DNA of 32,722 bases from Dehalococcoidia bacterium (GTDB lineage Bacteria; Chloroflexota; Dehalococcoidia; Dehalococcoidales; G020351185). The position numbers and the translations under genes are program-made. Under the pieces are notes generated by a model. That model saw nothing but the letters and a program-made list of their open reading frames with translations. It was not told where the DNA came from and made no database searches. The number at the start of each line of letters is the position of its first letter. The first letter of the stretch is position 1. This document shows, piece after piece, positions 24,734-32,228 of this stretch. The stretch lies in NCBI GenBank assembly GCA_020351185.1, contig CP070729.1:1141051-1173772 (forward strand), read 5' to 3'.

Positions 24734-26068
24734 TCAATATTTTCGTGGACCATAGATTTTTCTTTGTAAGCGTTGAATCCGGCGCTTTAAGATCGGGTTA
24801 GTTTGAAGATCGTTAGTAATTTTCTCATAGGCGTGACTGACCGTTGATGCGTTTCTACCCCCGAGTATTGAGCCGATCTCTCCAAGGGAGCAGTTGTTCT
24901 GTTTTTTTAGTAGATACATTGCCACTTGTCGTGCCTGGGAGACCTCTTTATCCCTCCGCCGGCCGATTAATTCTTCGGGTGTAAGATTAAAATCATTAGC
25001 TATAGTGGTAATTAGAGTTGGTTTTGTTGAAAATTTTGTGCTTGATTTGAGGTTTGCTATATCAATAAGGGCTTTGGCAGCTATTTCGGTGGATGCTTGG
25101 GCTTGCAATAATCGGGCATAAGCGATTACACGGTTTAAACCGCCTTCTAACTCCCTAATATTGCGACTTATCTGTCGGGCGATATATTCTAGAACGTCCG
25201 GGGGTGTTTTGGATCCGAATTGCTCTGTCTTAGCTTTCAGTATTGCAAGGCGGGTCTCCAGCTCGGGTGGTTGGATGTCAACAATCAAGCCCCAACCAAA
25301 ACGTGAACGCAGTCTATCTTCGAGAAGGTGCATAGATTTTGGTGGGCGGTCACTGGCAATTATTATCTGACGGTTTGAATTATGTAGGTCGTTAAAGGTG
25401 TGGAAGAAGCTTTCCTCGGTTTGCTCCTTACCGCTTATAAATTGAATATCATCAATTAAAAGAAAATCAACACTTCTGTATTTGTAACGGAATTCGTCCA
25501 TCCTCTGCTGCCTAATGGCATTTATAAAGTCGTTTGTGAATTGCTCACCGCTGACATAAAGTACCGCATTATTGTTTGCCCTAGCCATATTACCTATTGA
25601 TTGCAACAAGTGAGTCTTACCCAGACCAGGGCCACCATAAATAAATAAAGGGTTATAACTTTTTCCTGGATTCTGGGCTACTCCCAAAGACGCTGCGTAA
25701 GCTAGGCGATTGCAACTGCCGACGATATATGAGTCGAATGTATATTTGTTATTCAATGCGGCGTCTTCTGAACGGGAAACGGTTGTATCTTTAGTAAGCT
25801 CTTCAGTGGTTGCTTGATCTAGGGAAGTTACGCTGAAGGAGACATTTATATTCCTGCCAATGAGCCCAATAAGTGTTTTCTCAATTAGAGAGCGCTGGTT
25901 TTTTCCAAGGTATTCGGCTATGAAGTTATTTGAAACACCGATGACGAACTGGTCCCCCTGATAGGATAGTCCTCTTGATCCGCTGAACCAAGTCTGAAAG
26001 TTCGGTTTGTTTACCTGAATTTCTAGTTCTCCCAGGGCGACTTCCCAGATGTCCTGTGCAGACTTCAT
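24734..26068 (-). CDS. dnaA: Chromosomal replication initiator DnaA
   Basis: AAA+ ATPase, 444 aa, that melts the origin. Domain I (about 1-80) has the typical WEVALGELEIQVNKPNFQTWF; linker II is short; domain III holds Walker A GGPGLGKT (145-152, usually GGVGLGKT), Walker B LLIDDIQF and sensor motifs including RSRFGWGL; domain IV (about 350-444) has RDKEVSQARQVAMYL and GGRNASTVSHAYEKI. In the last motif, Asn406 and Ala407 replace the usual Asp-His of GRDHTTVxHA. The ATG at 26068 gives the conserved N-terminus; a GGAG lies 13 bases or more upstream. It is followed by obg after 264 bases, and its upstream region diverges from fmt. Confidence 0.96.
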   Translation of the reverse strand: MKSAQDIWEVALGELEIQVNKPNFQTWFSGSRGLSYQGDQFVIGVSNNFIAEYLGKNQRSLIEKTLIGLIGRNINVSFSVTSLDQATTEELTKDTTVSRSEDAALNNKYTFDSYIVGSCNRLAYAASLGVAQNPGKSYNPLFIYGGPGLGKTHLLQSIGNMARANNNAVLYVSGEQFTNDFINAIRQQRMDEFRYKYRSVDFLLIDDIQFISGKEQTEESFFHTFNDLHNSNRQIIIASDRPPKSMHLLEDRLRSRFGWGLIVDIQPPELETRLAILKAKTEQFGSKTPPDVLEYIARQISRNIRELEGGLNRVIAYARLLQAQASTEIAAKALIDIANLKSSTKFSTKPTLITTIANDFNLTPEELIGRRRDKEVSQARQVAMYLLKKQNNCSLGEIGSILGGRNASTVSHAYEKITNDLQTNPILKRRIQRLQRKIYGPRKY

Positions 26069-26312
26069 TCTGTAGAGATTTACTCCTATATTGTTAGTTG
26101 AAGAGATAATATTAAAGTATAACTATAACTATTGTGTTGCTTACCTGAAACTATCTGCACTCTCTCCCCGGAATCCAGGGTGGTTGTTATCAACCCAGTC
26201 TCATATGGGCGAGGGGAACAAAATAAGACCTTGCTTATGGTAGCAACGAATAACCGGCAAAGGCAAGGCTTCTGGCGTTTGTTGGTAGCCGATTTTGCAT
26301 CCCCAAAATGCT

Positions 26313-26358
26313 TGTAAGCTCTCTCAAACTATTTTTTTTACCAAATTTTGAGCTTACA
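26313..26358. repeat. Inverted repeat with T-rich loop
   Basis: Perfect 9-base arms TGTAAGCTC (26313-26321) and GAGCTTACA (26350-26358) flank 28 bases that include eight T residues in a row. Internal CTCAAA/TTTGAG offers a second pairing. It could be a terminator, a protein-binding pair or part of the origin. Confidence 0.5.
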
Positions 26359-26456
26359 GGCAGGTAAGAAATTTTTACTTAGAAAAATTATTATAATAGT
26401 TCTTGTATATTTAGCAATCAGTTTTCGTGATCTGGGGATAAACTTATTGTAATAGG

Positions 26457-26485
26457 TTGTTGGGTGGTCTTTATAGTGCTAGAAT
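26457..26485 (+). promoter_or_regulatory. Candidate fmt promoter (extended -10)
   Basis: TTGTTG at 26457-26462, a 17-base spacer and TAGAAT at 26480-26485 preceded by TGC, an extended -10. The predicted start falls at about 26492, directly before the AGGAG ribosome binding site (26494-26498), giving a very short leader. Confidence 0.55.
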
Positions 26486-26504
26486 CTGCCCATAGGAGAT
26501 TCGC

Positions 26505-27437
26505 GTGAGAATAGTATTTATGGGTACACCGGAATTTGGTGTCCCAGTTTTGCAACTGCTTGTACTGAATGGCTACCATGTGGTGTCGGTCTATACTCAA
26601 CCAGATAAACCCGTTGGTAGGGGACAAAAGCTTATCCCTACACCTGTAAAAAGAGAAGCCTTAAAATTGGGCTTACCAGTGTTACAACCTGACAATCTGA
26701 AAAATGTGGACGTAGCCGCTGAATTGGTCGACTTTAAAGCGGATTTTATTATAGTTGCCGCCTACGGCCAGATCTTGCCAAAAATGGTTCTCGATACCCC
26801 CGTCTTAGGTTGTGTAAACATTCACCCCTCCCTGTTGCCTAGATATCGTGGAGCATCGCCGATTCATTCAGCGATTTTGGATGCAGCCGAATTTACCGGC
26901 GTCAGTATTATGCTTATGAACGAGGGATTAGATACAGGACCAGTGCTGACAAGGGCGCAAATACCAATAGCCGATAACGATACCGCTGCTTCTCTTAGAT
27001 TAAAGCTATCCCTTATAGCAGCCAATTTGCTACAGGATGTATTACCAGATTTCAAAAAAGGGCAGATTATACCCCGAATTCAAGATGAATCTAGAGCCAC
27101 CTATTCTGGTATGATTACTAGGAAGTCCGGTGAGATTGACTGGCATATGCCGGCTGACTTTATCTGGCGGCAGGCAAGAGCTTTCCACCCTTGGCCAGGA
27201 TGTTATACACACTGGCGTGGTAAGAGAGTTAAGGTTGTTGAGGCAATACCGGTAATAGACGAGAGAGATGCTATTGAGGGGCAAGTTTTAGCCACTACCG
27301 ATGGTGGGTTTGCCATTAGAACGGGCACTGGAACGCTGAAAATACTTACTCTACAACTCGAGGGAAAGCGGGAAATGACTGCTAGTGAATTCTTAAGGGG
27401 GCAGCGCCAATTAATTGATGATGTATTGCCGAATTAG
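26505..27437 (+). CDS. fmt: Methionyl-tRNA formyltransferase
   Basis: Formylates initiator Met-tRNA with 10-formyl-THF; 310 aa, soluble. The catalytic triad is visible: N105 and H107 in VNIHPSLLPRYRGASPI and D143 in GLDTGPVL. The N-terminus RIVFMGTPEFGVP is the standard Rossmann start, and the loop PVGRGQKLIPTPVK that clamps the tRNA acceptor is present. The C-terminal OB-like domain (about 205-310) includes ARAFHPWPGCYTHW. GTG start at 26505, AGGAG six bases upstream. Divergent from dnaA; no def gene for the partner deformylase follows in this window. Confidence 0.97.
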   Translation: MRIVFMGTPEFGVPVLQLLVLNGYHVVSVYTQPDKPVGRGQKLIPTPVKREALKLGLPVLQPDNLKNVDVAAELVDFKADFIIVAAYGQILPKMVLDTPVLGCVNIHPSLLPRYRGASPIHSAILDAAEFTGVSIMLMNEGLDTGPVLTRAQIPIADNDTAASLRLKLSLIAANLLQDVLPDFKKGQIIPRIQDESRATYSGMITRKSGEIDWHMPADFIWRQARAFHPWPGCYTHWRGKRVKVVEAIPVIDERDAIEGQVLATTDGGFAIRTGTGTLKILTLQLEGKREMTASEFLRGQRQLIDDVLPN

Positions 27438-27531
27438 TGTATTTTTTCATTATTTGCATAAGTTTTTGAATTATTTTTGATAACTCCTGATTCTGCTGGT
27501 CAATATCCTCACCGAGACCATGATTATTTTA

Positions 27532-27561
27532 TTGCCTTGCTGCGGAGCACACCTGTATAAT
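27532..27561 (+). promoter_or_regulatory. Candidate mazG promoter
   Basis: TTGCCT at 27532-27537, an 18-base spacer and a perfect TATAAT at 27556-27561, 32 bases before the mazG TTG, in the 156-base gap after fmt. Confidence 0.55.
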
Positions 27562-27593
27562 CTTGGTTAACAAAACTAATCGAGGAGGCTACC

Positions 27594-28370
27594 TTGTCTA
27601 ATGTGGGGAATACAGACCAGTTTTACACTCTGGTTAATATCATTGCTCAATTGCGTGGGCCCGATGGCTGTCCCTGGGACAAGCAACAGAGCCACAAATC
27701 ATTGAGGGATAGTCTGCTTGAGGAATGCTATGAGGTTCTAGAGGCGCTGGATGAAGATGAAAGCAGGCGCCTGTCAGAGGAATTGGGCGATCTGCTTATG
27801 CAAGTTGTTTTCCATGCCCAGGTTGCTAGTGAAGCTGGTGAATTTGACCTAAAGGAAGTTATAGAAAGTATCAACACTAAACTTATTCGTCGCCATCCAC
27901 ATGTTTTCGGTTCCATAGATGTCAGTGGTGCTGAAGAGGTACTTTTTAATTGGGAAAAGCTCAAGAAGAAAGAGAAGCAAAAGGTTGTCTCCATGCTTGA
28001 TGGCGTACCCAAGACTATGCCTGCATTAGCGTATAGCCAAGAGATACAGGGAAGAGTAGCTCGGGTGGGTTTTGACTGGCAACAAGACGCGGGTGTGATT
28101 GATAAACTTGCCGAGGAGATTAGTGAATTAAGTGAAGCTAGAACCAAAATGAGACGAGAAGAGGAGTTTGGCGACCTACTATTCACCATTGCTAATATCG
28201 CCCGACGATGGGGTATAGACCTAGAGTCAGCCCTGCGTCGAGCTAATAAGCGCTTCTATGGACGTTTTACTCGTATGGAGGAAATGTGCCAGCAGCGAGG
28301 TTTAGATTTAGCAGACCTTACCTTTGATGAGCAGAATAAACTGTGGGAAGAGGTAAAAAGGGATAAATGA
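27594..28370 (+). CDS. mazG: Nucleoside triphosphate pyrophosphohydrolase MazG
   Basis: All-alpha NTP pyrophosphatase, 258 aa with two MazG repeats. The first keeps the Mg-binding acids E43, E44, E47 (LLEECYEVLEALDE) and E63, D66 (EELGDLLMQVVFHAQ). The second shows EISELSEARTK and EEFGDLLFTIANIARR. LRGPDGCPWDKQQSHKSL is the family's N-terminal signature. It removes aberrant NTPs and lowers ppGpp in some bacteria. The start is TTG at 27594 with GAGGAGG 5 bases before. Its TGA overlaps the ATG of the next gene (ATGA), so the two are translationally coupled. No mazEF toxin pair is nearby. Confidence 0.95.
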   Translation: MSNVGNTDQFYTLVNIIAQLRGPDGCPWDKQQSHKSLRDSLLEECYEVLEALDEDESRRLSEELGDLLMQVVFHAQVASEAGEFDLKEVIESINTKLIRRHPHVFGSIDVSGAEEVLFNWEKLKKKEKQKVVSMLDGVPKTMPALAYSQEIQGRVARVGFDWQQDAGVIDKLAEEISELSEARTKMRREEEFGDLLFTIANIARRWGIDLESALRRANKRFYGRFTRMEEMCQQRGLDLADLTFDEQNKLWEEVKRDK

Positions 28371-29194
28371 TTGTACACTGGACGGAAACACTTTTTAAGG
28401 AGAACCCAGAATTATTTGTTGGCGCTTTTGAGGAAAGGATAGAAGTGGCGCATGAAGAGATCGTAGGGCTGCTAAACTGCCTAGCAGAGCAGGGATTTCA
28501 GCCGAAGCGGGTACTGGATTTAAATTGTGGCATAGGCCGCCATTCTGTAGAGTTAGCTAGGAGGAATATAGAGGTACTTGGAACCGATATTTCAGCAAAT
28601 TACATAGCAGTTGCTCGAGAAAGAGCTAAGGAAGAAAAGGTTTTGGCACGTTTCAGGGTAGCTGATATGCGTCATATTGCATCCGAACTTGAAGATGAAG
28701 AGCTATTTGACGGGATTATTTGTCTTTGGACCTCCTTTGGCTTTTATGATGATGATACCAATGTTAGTGTATTAAACCAGTGCCTACCACTAGTTAAAAA
28801 AGGTGGCTTTTTCGCGCTCGAAATAATAAATAGGGACTGGATTATCCAAAATTTTCAAGAGCAGGGCTTCACCCGATGGCGGGACTGGATTGTTCTGGAA
28901 GAAAGGACCTTTAATGCTGTAAATTCCCGTTCCTATAATACGTGGACATTTTTGAAGCAGAAGAGCAAAAAAACATATGTCTTGGACAAAGTTATCAATT
29001 TTGATCACTGTATATGGAGCTTACATGAGCTTGTCTGTCTTCTGGGTAAAGCTGGTTGGTGCTTTAAATCTGCCTACCCTGGTTTCTCACCTGGCGCCAT
29101 TGAATTAGAGGATACTCCTTCTTGCCTTTCTGAAGAGATACTACAATCTAGAATGCTGCTAGTGATCGGTTATCGCCCAGAAGGAGTACAATAA
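28367..29194 (+). CDS. Class I SAM-dependent methyltransferase
   Basis: A 275-aa protein with a Rossmann methyltransferase core. Motif I is VLDLNCGIGRHSVELARR (residues 49-66), the ribose-binding acid is D74 (EVLGTDIS), motif II/III is around RVADMRHI and GIICLWTSFGFYDDD, and the post-I strand KKGGFFALEIINRDW follows. The C-terminal part (about 165-275) is less conserved and should define the substrate, which I cannot name. The start overlaps the mazG stop by 4 bases, indicating coupling. Its stop lies 2 bases before the CCA end of an opposing tRNA gene. Confidence 0.88.
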   Translation: MIVHWTETLFKENPELFVGAFEERIEVAHEEIVGLLNCLAEQGFQPKRVLDLNCGIGRHSVELARRNIEVLGTDISANYIAVARERAKEEKVLARFRVADMRHIASELEDEELFDGIICLWTSFGFYDDDTNVSVLNQCLPLVKKGGFFALEIINRDWIIQNFQEQGFTRWRDWIVLEERTFNAVNSRSYNTWTFLKQKSKKTYVLDKVINFDHCIWSLHELVCLLGKAGWCFKSAYPGFSPGAIELEDTPSCLSEEILQSRMLLVIGYRPEGVQ

Positions 29195-29196
29195 AA

Positions 29197-29274
<78 letters not shown>

Positions 29275-29320
29275 ATGGTATTATTATAGTTATTATCAAC
29301 AACACGAGCAAGGTGAAGTT

Positions 29321-30511
29321 GTGAAGTATTGCGTTTTGATTATGGATGGATCTGCGGGTTGGCCATTACCCGAGCGAGACGGAAAAACTTGCCTTGAGCT
29401 AGCGGTAACACCCAACCTAGACGCAATGGCGAATGAGGGGATGGTCGGATTGGCAAACACCATACCCAAAGATATGGAACCGTCCAGTGCGAGTGCTTGT
29501 ATGTCTCTATTAGGTTATGATCCGAAGGTTTACTATAAGGGAAGAGCCGCCATTGAAGCCGTCAGTATGGGTGTTCCCATCACCGAAGGAGAAGTCGTCT
29601 TTCGCTGCAATCTAGTATCAACCAAAGATGGCAGGATGAACAGTTACTGCGCTGGACATATAGGTACCAATGAGGCAGCAGAACTTATCAAAGCTTTGAA
29701 TGAGGCATTGGGTAGGAATGATGTTATTTTCTATACAGGAGTTAGCTACCGCCACCTGTTGAAATTAAAGGGGCATACAGATACGCTAGAGGCTAATTGT
29801 ACCCCACCGCATGATATCTCAGGTGAGTTCATCGAAGATTTTTTGCCTCGTGGTCGAGGCAGTCGTTTACTGAAGGAATTGATGCATGCTTCAAGGGCGG
29901 TTTTAAAGGAACACCCGATCAATACTCTAAGACGATCAGTTGGTGATTTAACAGCCGATATGATATGGCTCTTTTGGGGCAGTGGTAGAATACCGGATAT
30001 CCCTGTCTTTTTAAAATCCTATGGTCTATCGGCGGCTCTTACTTCGGGTGTAGATTTACTACGTGGTCTGGGACGAATGATGGGAATGGACATACTCGAG
30101 ATTCCAGGTGTAACGGATGGTTTGGATAATGATTTCCAAAAACAGATTAGTGGTGCTCTTGAGTCACTTAATTATTATGATATGGTGGTTGTTCATATCG
30201 AAGCGCCAGATGAAGCCGGGCATGCTGGCTCGATTGATGAGAAAATCGAGGCAATCCAGTTTATAGATAGAGATGTCATTAGACGTCTGCGCATCTATAA
30301 CCCGGGTAAACTGCGACTGCTTGTTATGCCGGATCATCCTACCCCGATAGAGACAAGAACGCATGTCGCAGAGCCGGTGCCCTTTGTTTTGTGGGGAAAA
30401 GGCTTTGTCAACAATGGGGCCGAACGATTTACTGAACTAGAGGCAAAGAAGACTGGTCTTTTTATCCAGAATGGGTATAATATTATGAGCATGCTTGTTG
30501 CTCGGGAATAA
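29321..30511 (+). CDS. ApgM-family phosphotransfer protein; proposed homoserine kinase
   Basis: A 396-aa member of the alkaline-phosphatase superfamily, close to archaeal-type cofactor-independent phosphoglycerate mutase. Seen: YCVLIMDGSAGWP (metal-binding Asp), the serine region EPSSASACMSLLGYDP (S55-S56-A57; PGSD is usual in ApgM, so its Asp is missing), YYKGRAAIEA, VVHIEAPDEAGHAG and MPDHPTPIETRTH. Members near lysC/thr genes, in genomes lacking thrB, have been proposed as alternative homoserine kinases (TIGR02535). lysC starts 5 bases after this stop, which supports that reading. GTG start at 29321 after AAGGTGA. Phosphoglycerate mutase remains possible. Confidence 0.85.
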   Translation: MKYCVLIMDGSAGWPLPERDGKTCLELAVTPNLDAMANEGMVGLANTIPKDMEPSSASACMSLLGYDPKVYYKGRAAIEAVSMGVPITEGEVVFRCNLVSTKDGRMNSYCAGHIGTNEAAELIKALNEALGRNDVIFYTGVSYRHLLKLKGHTDTLEANCTPPHDISGEFIEDFLPRGRGSRLLKELMHASRAVLKEHPINTLRRSVGDLTADMIWLFWGSGRIPDIPVFLKSYGLSAALTSGVDLLRGLGRMMGMDILEIPGVTDGLDNDFQKQISGALESLNYYDMVVVHIEAPDEAGHAGSIDEKIEAIQFIDRDVIRRLRIYNPGKLRLLVMPDHPTPIETRTHVAEPVPFVLWGKGFVNNGAERFTELEAKKTGLFIQNGYNIMSMLVARE

Positions 30512-30515
30512 ATCA

Positions 30516-31736
30516 ATGTCTCTTATAGTTCAAAAATACGGTGGTTCTTCATTAGCAGATGCGAAGAAGATAAAGAACGTTGCTTATCGGGTTGCAGCTA
30601 CTAGTGATGCCGGTAATCGGGTGGTAGTCGTCGTATCAGCAATGGGCGACACCACTGATGAACTTGTCGAGCTGGCTTACAGCTTGACTGACCAGCCACC
30701 CGCCCGCGAGTTTGATATACTCCTTTCTACCGGTGAGATCGTTTCTAGCACGCTACTGGCGATGACTCTCGAGGCAATGGGTTATGCAGCCATCAGTCTT
30801 AGCGGTGCTCAAGCAGGTATCAAAACGGATAGTGCATACAGCCGCGCCCGCATTCTGGGTGTCAACCCCAAGCGGATAGAAAAGGAATTAGATAAGGACA
30901 GGATTGTAATCGTAGCCGGTTTCCAGGGTGTCACCGAGGATATGGATACAACAACGCTGGGACGGGGTGGCTCGGATACGACGGCAGTAGCATTAGCGGC
31001 TGGACTTAAGGCAGAGGCATGTCACATATATACAGATGTCGAAGGTATCTATACCGCTGATCCACACCTGGTGACCGGAGCTCAAAGCCTGGCTGAAATT
31101 GGCTATGAAGAGATGTTAGAGTTGGCGACATACGGAGCTAAAGTAATGCATCCTAGGGCGGTTGAACTCGGCGAACTTTTTAATATCCCTATACTGGTAG
31201 CCTCTAGTTTTAAAAACAGCCCAGGAACGCTAATTCATGGAGGGGTGTCTATGGAAGTACGCAACAAAGTGAGCGGTATTGCTCACGATCTTAATGTGGC
31301 TAAAATAACAGTGGTTGGTGTTCCTGACCGACCGGGTATCGCTTCATCAATCTTTGAGCCGCTGGCAGAGGCTGGTATAAGTGTCGATACCATTGTTCAA
31401 AATGCAAGCATAAAGAACATTACCGACCTAACTTTCACCGTAGCCAAAGGTGATCTATCCCGAGCTATGGAGGTAATAAGACCTATTGCAGAATCTATCG
31501 ACGCCCTTCAGTGCGCCAGCGACTCTAAGTTGGGCAAGGTTAGTGTAATCGGTACGGGTATGTTAAATACACCTGGTTTTGCTGCCAAGATGTTCAGTAC
31601 CCTCAGTCGGGAAGGCATAAATATTCAATTGATTACCACTTCAGAGATAAGGATAACCTGTATCATTGACGAAGCCAAGGTTGGTGAGGCAGTTCATGCC
31701 TTACATAGGGCATTTGAATTAGAACAGGCAAAATAA
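30516..31736 (+). CDS. lysC: Aspartate kinase
   Basis: First step of lysine/threonine/methionine synthesis; 406 aa. The catalytic domain (about 1-255) has IVQKYGGSSLADAKKI with the catalytic Lys7, VVVVSAMGDTTDEL, STGEIVSS and GFQGVTEDMDTTTLGRGGSDTTAVALA. Two ACT domains (about 265-335 and 345-406) provide feedback control by lysine and/or threonine. The start is ATG 30516, giving MSLIVQKYGG; a TTG frame opening at 30495 inside the upstream gene adds seven unlikely residues. Only 4 bases separate it from the apgM-like gene's stop, so they form an operon ended by a strong terminator. Confidence 0.96.
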   Translation: MSLIVQKYGGSSLADAKKIKNVAYRVAATSDAGNRVVVVVSAMGDTTDELVELAYSLTDQPPAREFDILLSTGEIVSSTLLAMTLEAMGYAAISLSGAQAGIKTDSAYSRARILGVNPKRIEKELDKDRIVIVAGFQGVTEDMDTTTLGRGGSDTTAVALAAGLKAEACHIYTDVEGIYTADPHLVTGAQSLAEIGYEEMLELATYGAKVMHPRAVELGELFNIPILVASSFKNSPGTLIHGGVSMEVRNKVSGIAHDLNVAKITVVGVPDRPGIASSIFEPLAEAGISVDTIVQNASIKNITDLTFTVAKGDLSRAMEVIRPIAESIDALQCASDSKLGKVSVIGTGMLNTPGFAAKMFSTLSREGINIQLITTSEIRITCIIDEAKVGEAVHALHRAFELEQAK

Positions 31737-31763
31737 AAAGGGTGAGATTCCTCACCCTTTTTA
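31736..31763. terminator. Bidirectional terminator between lysC and nfu
   Basis: Arms AAAAGGGTGAG (31736-31746) and CTCACCCTTTT (31751-31761) pair perfectly over 11 bases around ATTC; the A-run on one side and the T-run on the other make it work both ways, for lysC on the plus strand and nfu on the minus strand. Confidence 0.9.
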
Positions 31764-31782
31764 TTAACAATTGTTAATTTGG

Positions 31783-32004
31783 TTACTGGGCGGCAACGAC
31801 TTCCTTTATCTCAGGTATTTCCTGCCTCAGAATTTGTTCAATACCATTCTTGAGCGTCATGGTGGACATTGGACAGCCGGCGCAGGCGCCAGTAAGCTTA
31901 AGTTTTACTACACCATCCTTAACCTCCACCAGCTCAACATTACCGCCATCGGCTATTAGGTTAGGTCGGATCTTATCCAATACCGTCTCAACTCTTTCTT
32001 GCAT
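31783..32004 (-). CDS. NifU C-terminal domain (Nfu) iron-sulfur carrier
   Basis: A 73-aa single-domain protein. CAGCPMST carries C41 and C44, which bind a shared [4Fe-4S] cluster in the dimer, and the N-terminal helix pair with [19 protein letters not shown] is the family's conserved start. It delivers clusters to target enzymes. The common longer scaffolds (NifU full length or NfuA) have extra domains that are missing here, as in many minimal versions. The ATG at 32004 has AAAGGAG upstream. It ends in the shared terminator with lysC. Confidence 0.94.
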   Translation of the reverse strand: MQERVETVLDKIRPNLIADGGNVELVEVKDGVVKLKLTGACAGCPMSTMTLKNGIEQILRQEIPEIKEVVAAQ

Positions 32005-32049
32005 GTGAAAATTTCTCCTTTGGTCAATTGCTTTTTTAGAGGGGGGGGA

Positions 32050-32090
32050 ATGCTAAATATAAGATTAGCATGGATATACAATCTTGTCAA
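32050..32090 (-). promoter_or_regulatory. Candidate nfu promoter with inverted repeat on -10
   Basis: Minus strand: TTGACA (32085-32090), a 17-base spacer and TAATCT (32062-32067) preceded by TGC. A perfect inverted repeat, ATGCTAA (32050-32056) and TTAGCAT (32065-32071) around 8 bases, overlaps the -10, so a repressor could block it. A run of eight C (minus strand; G at 32041-32048) follows in the leader. Confidence 0.5.
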
Positions 32091-32228
32091 TTTCGCATCA
32101 GATTAATAAATAAAAATGATCTATTAAAGCCAGGATTTTCTTGACTTTCTCTGGTGGTTCTGGAGTAAAATAATTCTTTGGAATAAGCTAATTTTTTTAG
32201 AAATCGTTGAATAAGAGGATATACTATA

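Larger units (their letters stand above)
26069..26504. other. 436-base divergent intergenic region, dnaA-fmt; candidate oriC region
   Basis: Carries no gene that I can support. It holds upstream signals of dnaA (TATACT at about 26111-26116, minus strand), the fmt promoter, several short stem-loops (GGTTG/CAACC near 26172-26185, CCTTGC/GCAAGG near 26229-26268), a long-loop inverted repeat at 26313-26358 and AT-rich sequence at 26360-26405. DnaA-box-like words occur (TGGGGATAA at 26432-26440; one mismatch to TGTGGATAA), but no cluster of canonical boxes. Position between divergent genes beside dnaA is where origins are usually found. Confidence 0.4.

Noticed and set aside
26132-26317. Open frame of 61 codons between dnaA and fmt
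   Set aside because: No ribosome binding site of good spacing, composition unlike a protein, and it lies in a region with hairpins and promoter signals.
26150-26340. Small structured RNA (SRP RNA, 6S RNA or tmRNA) in the dnaA-fmt gap
   Set aside because: Several short stems exist but none of the diagnostic motifs of these RNAs is present on either strand.
27594-28370. Toxin-antitoxin system at mazG
   Set aside because: MazG is a housekeeping NTP pyrophosphatase here; there is no mazE/mazF pair near it.
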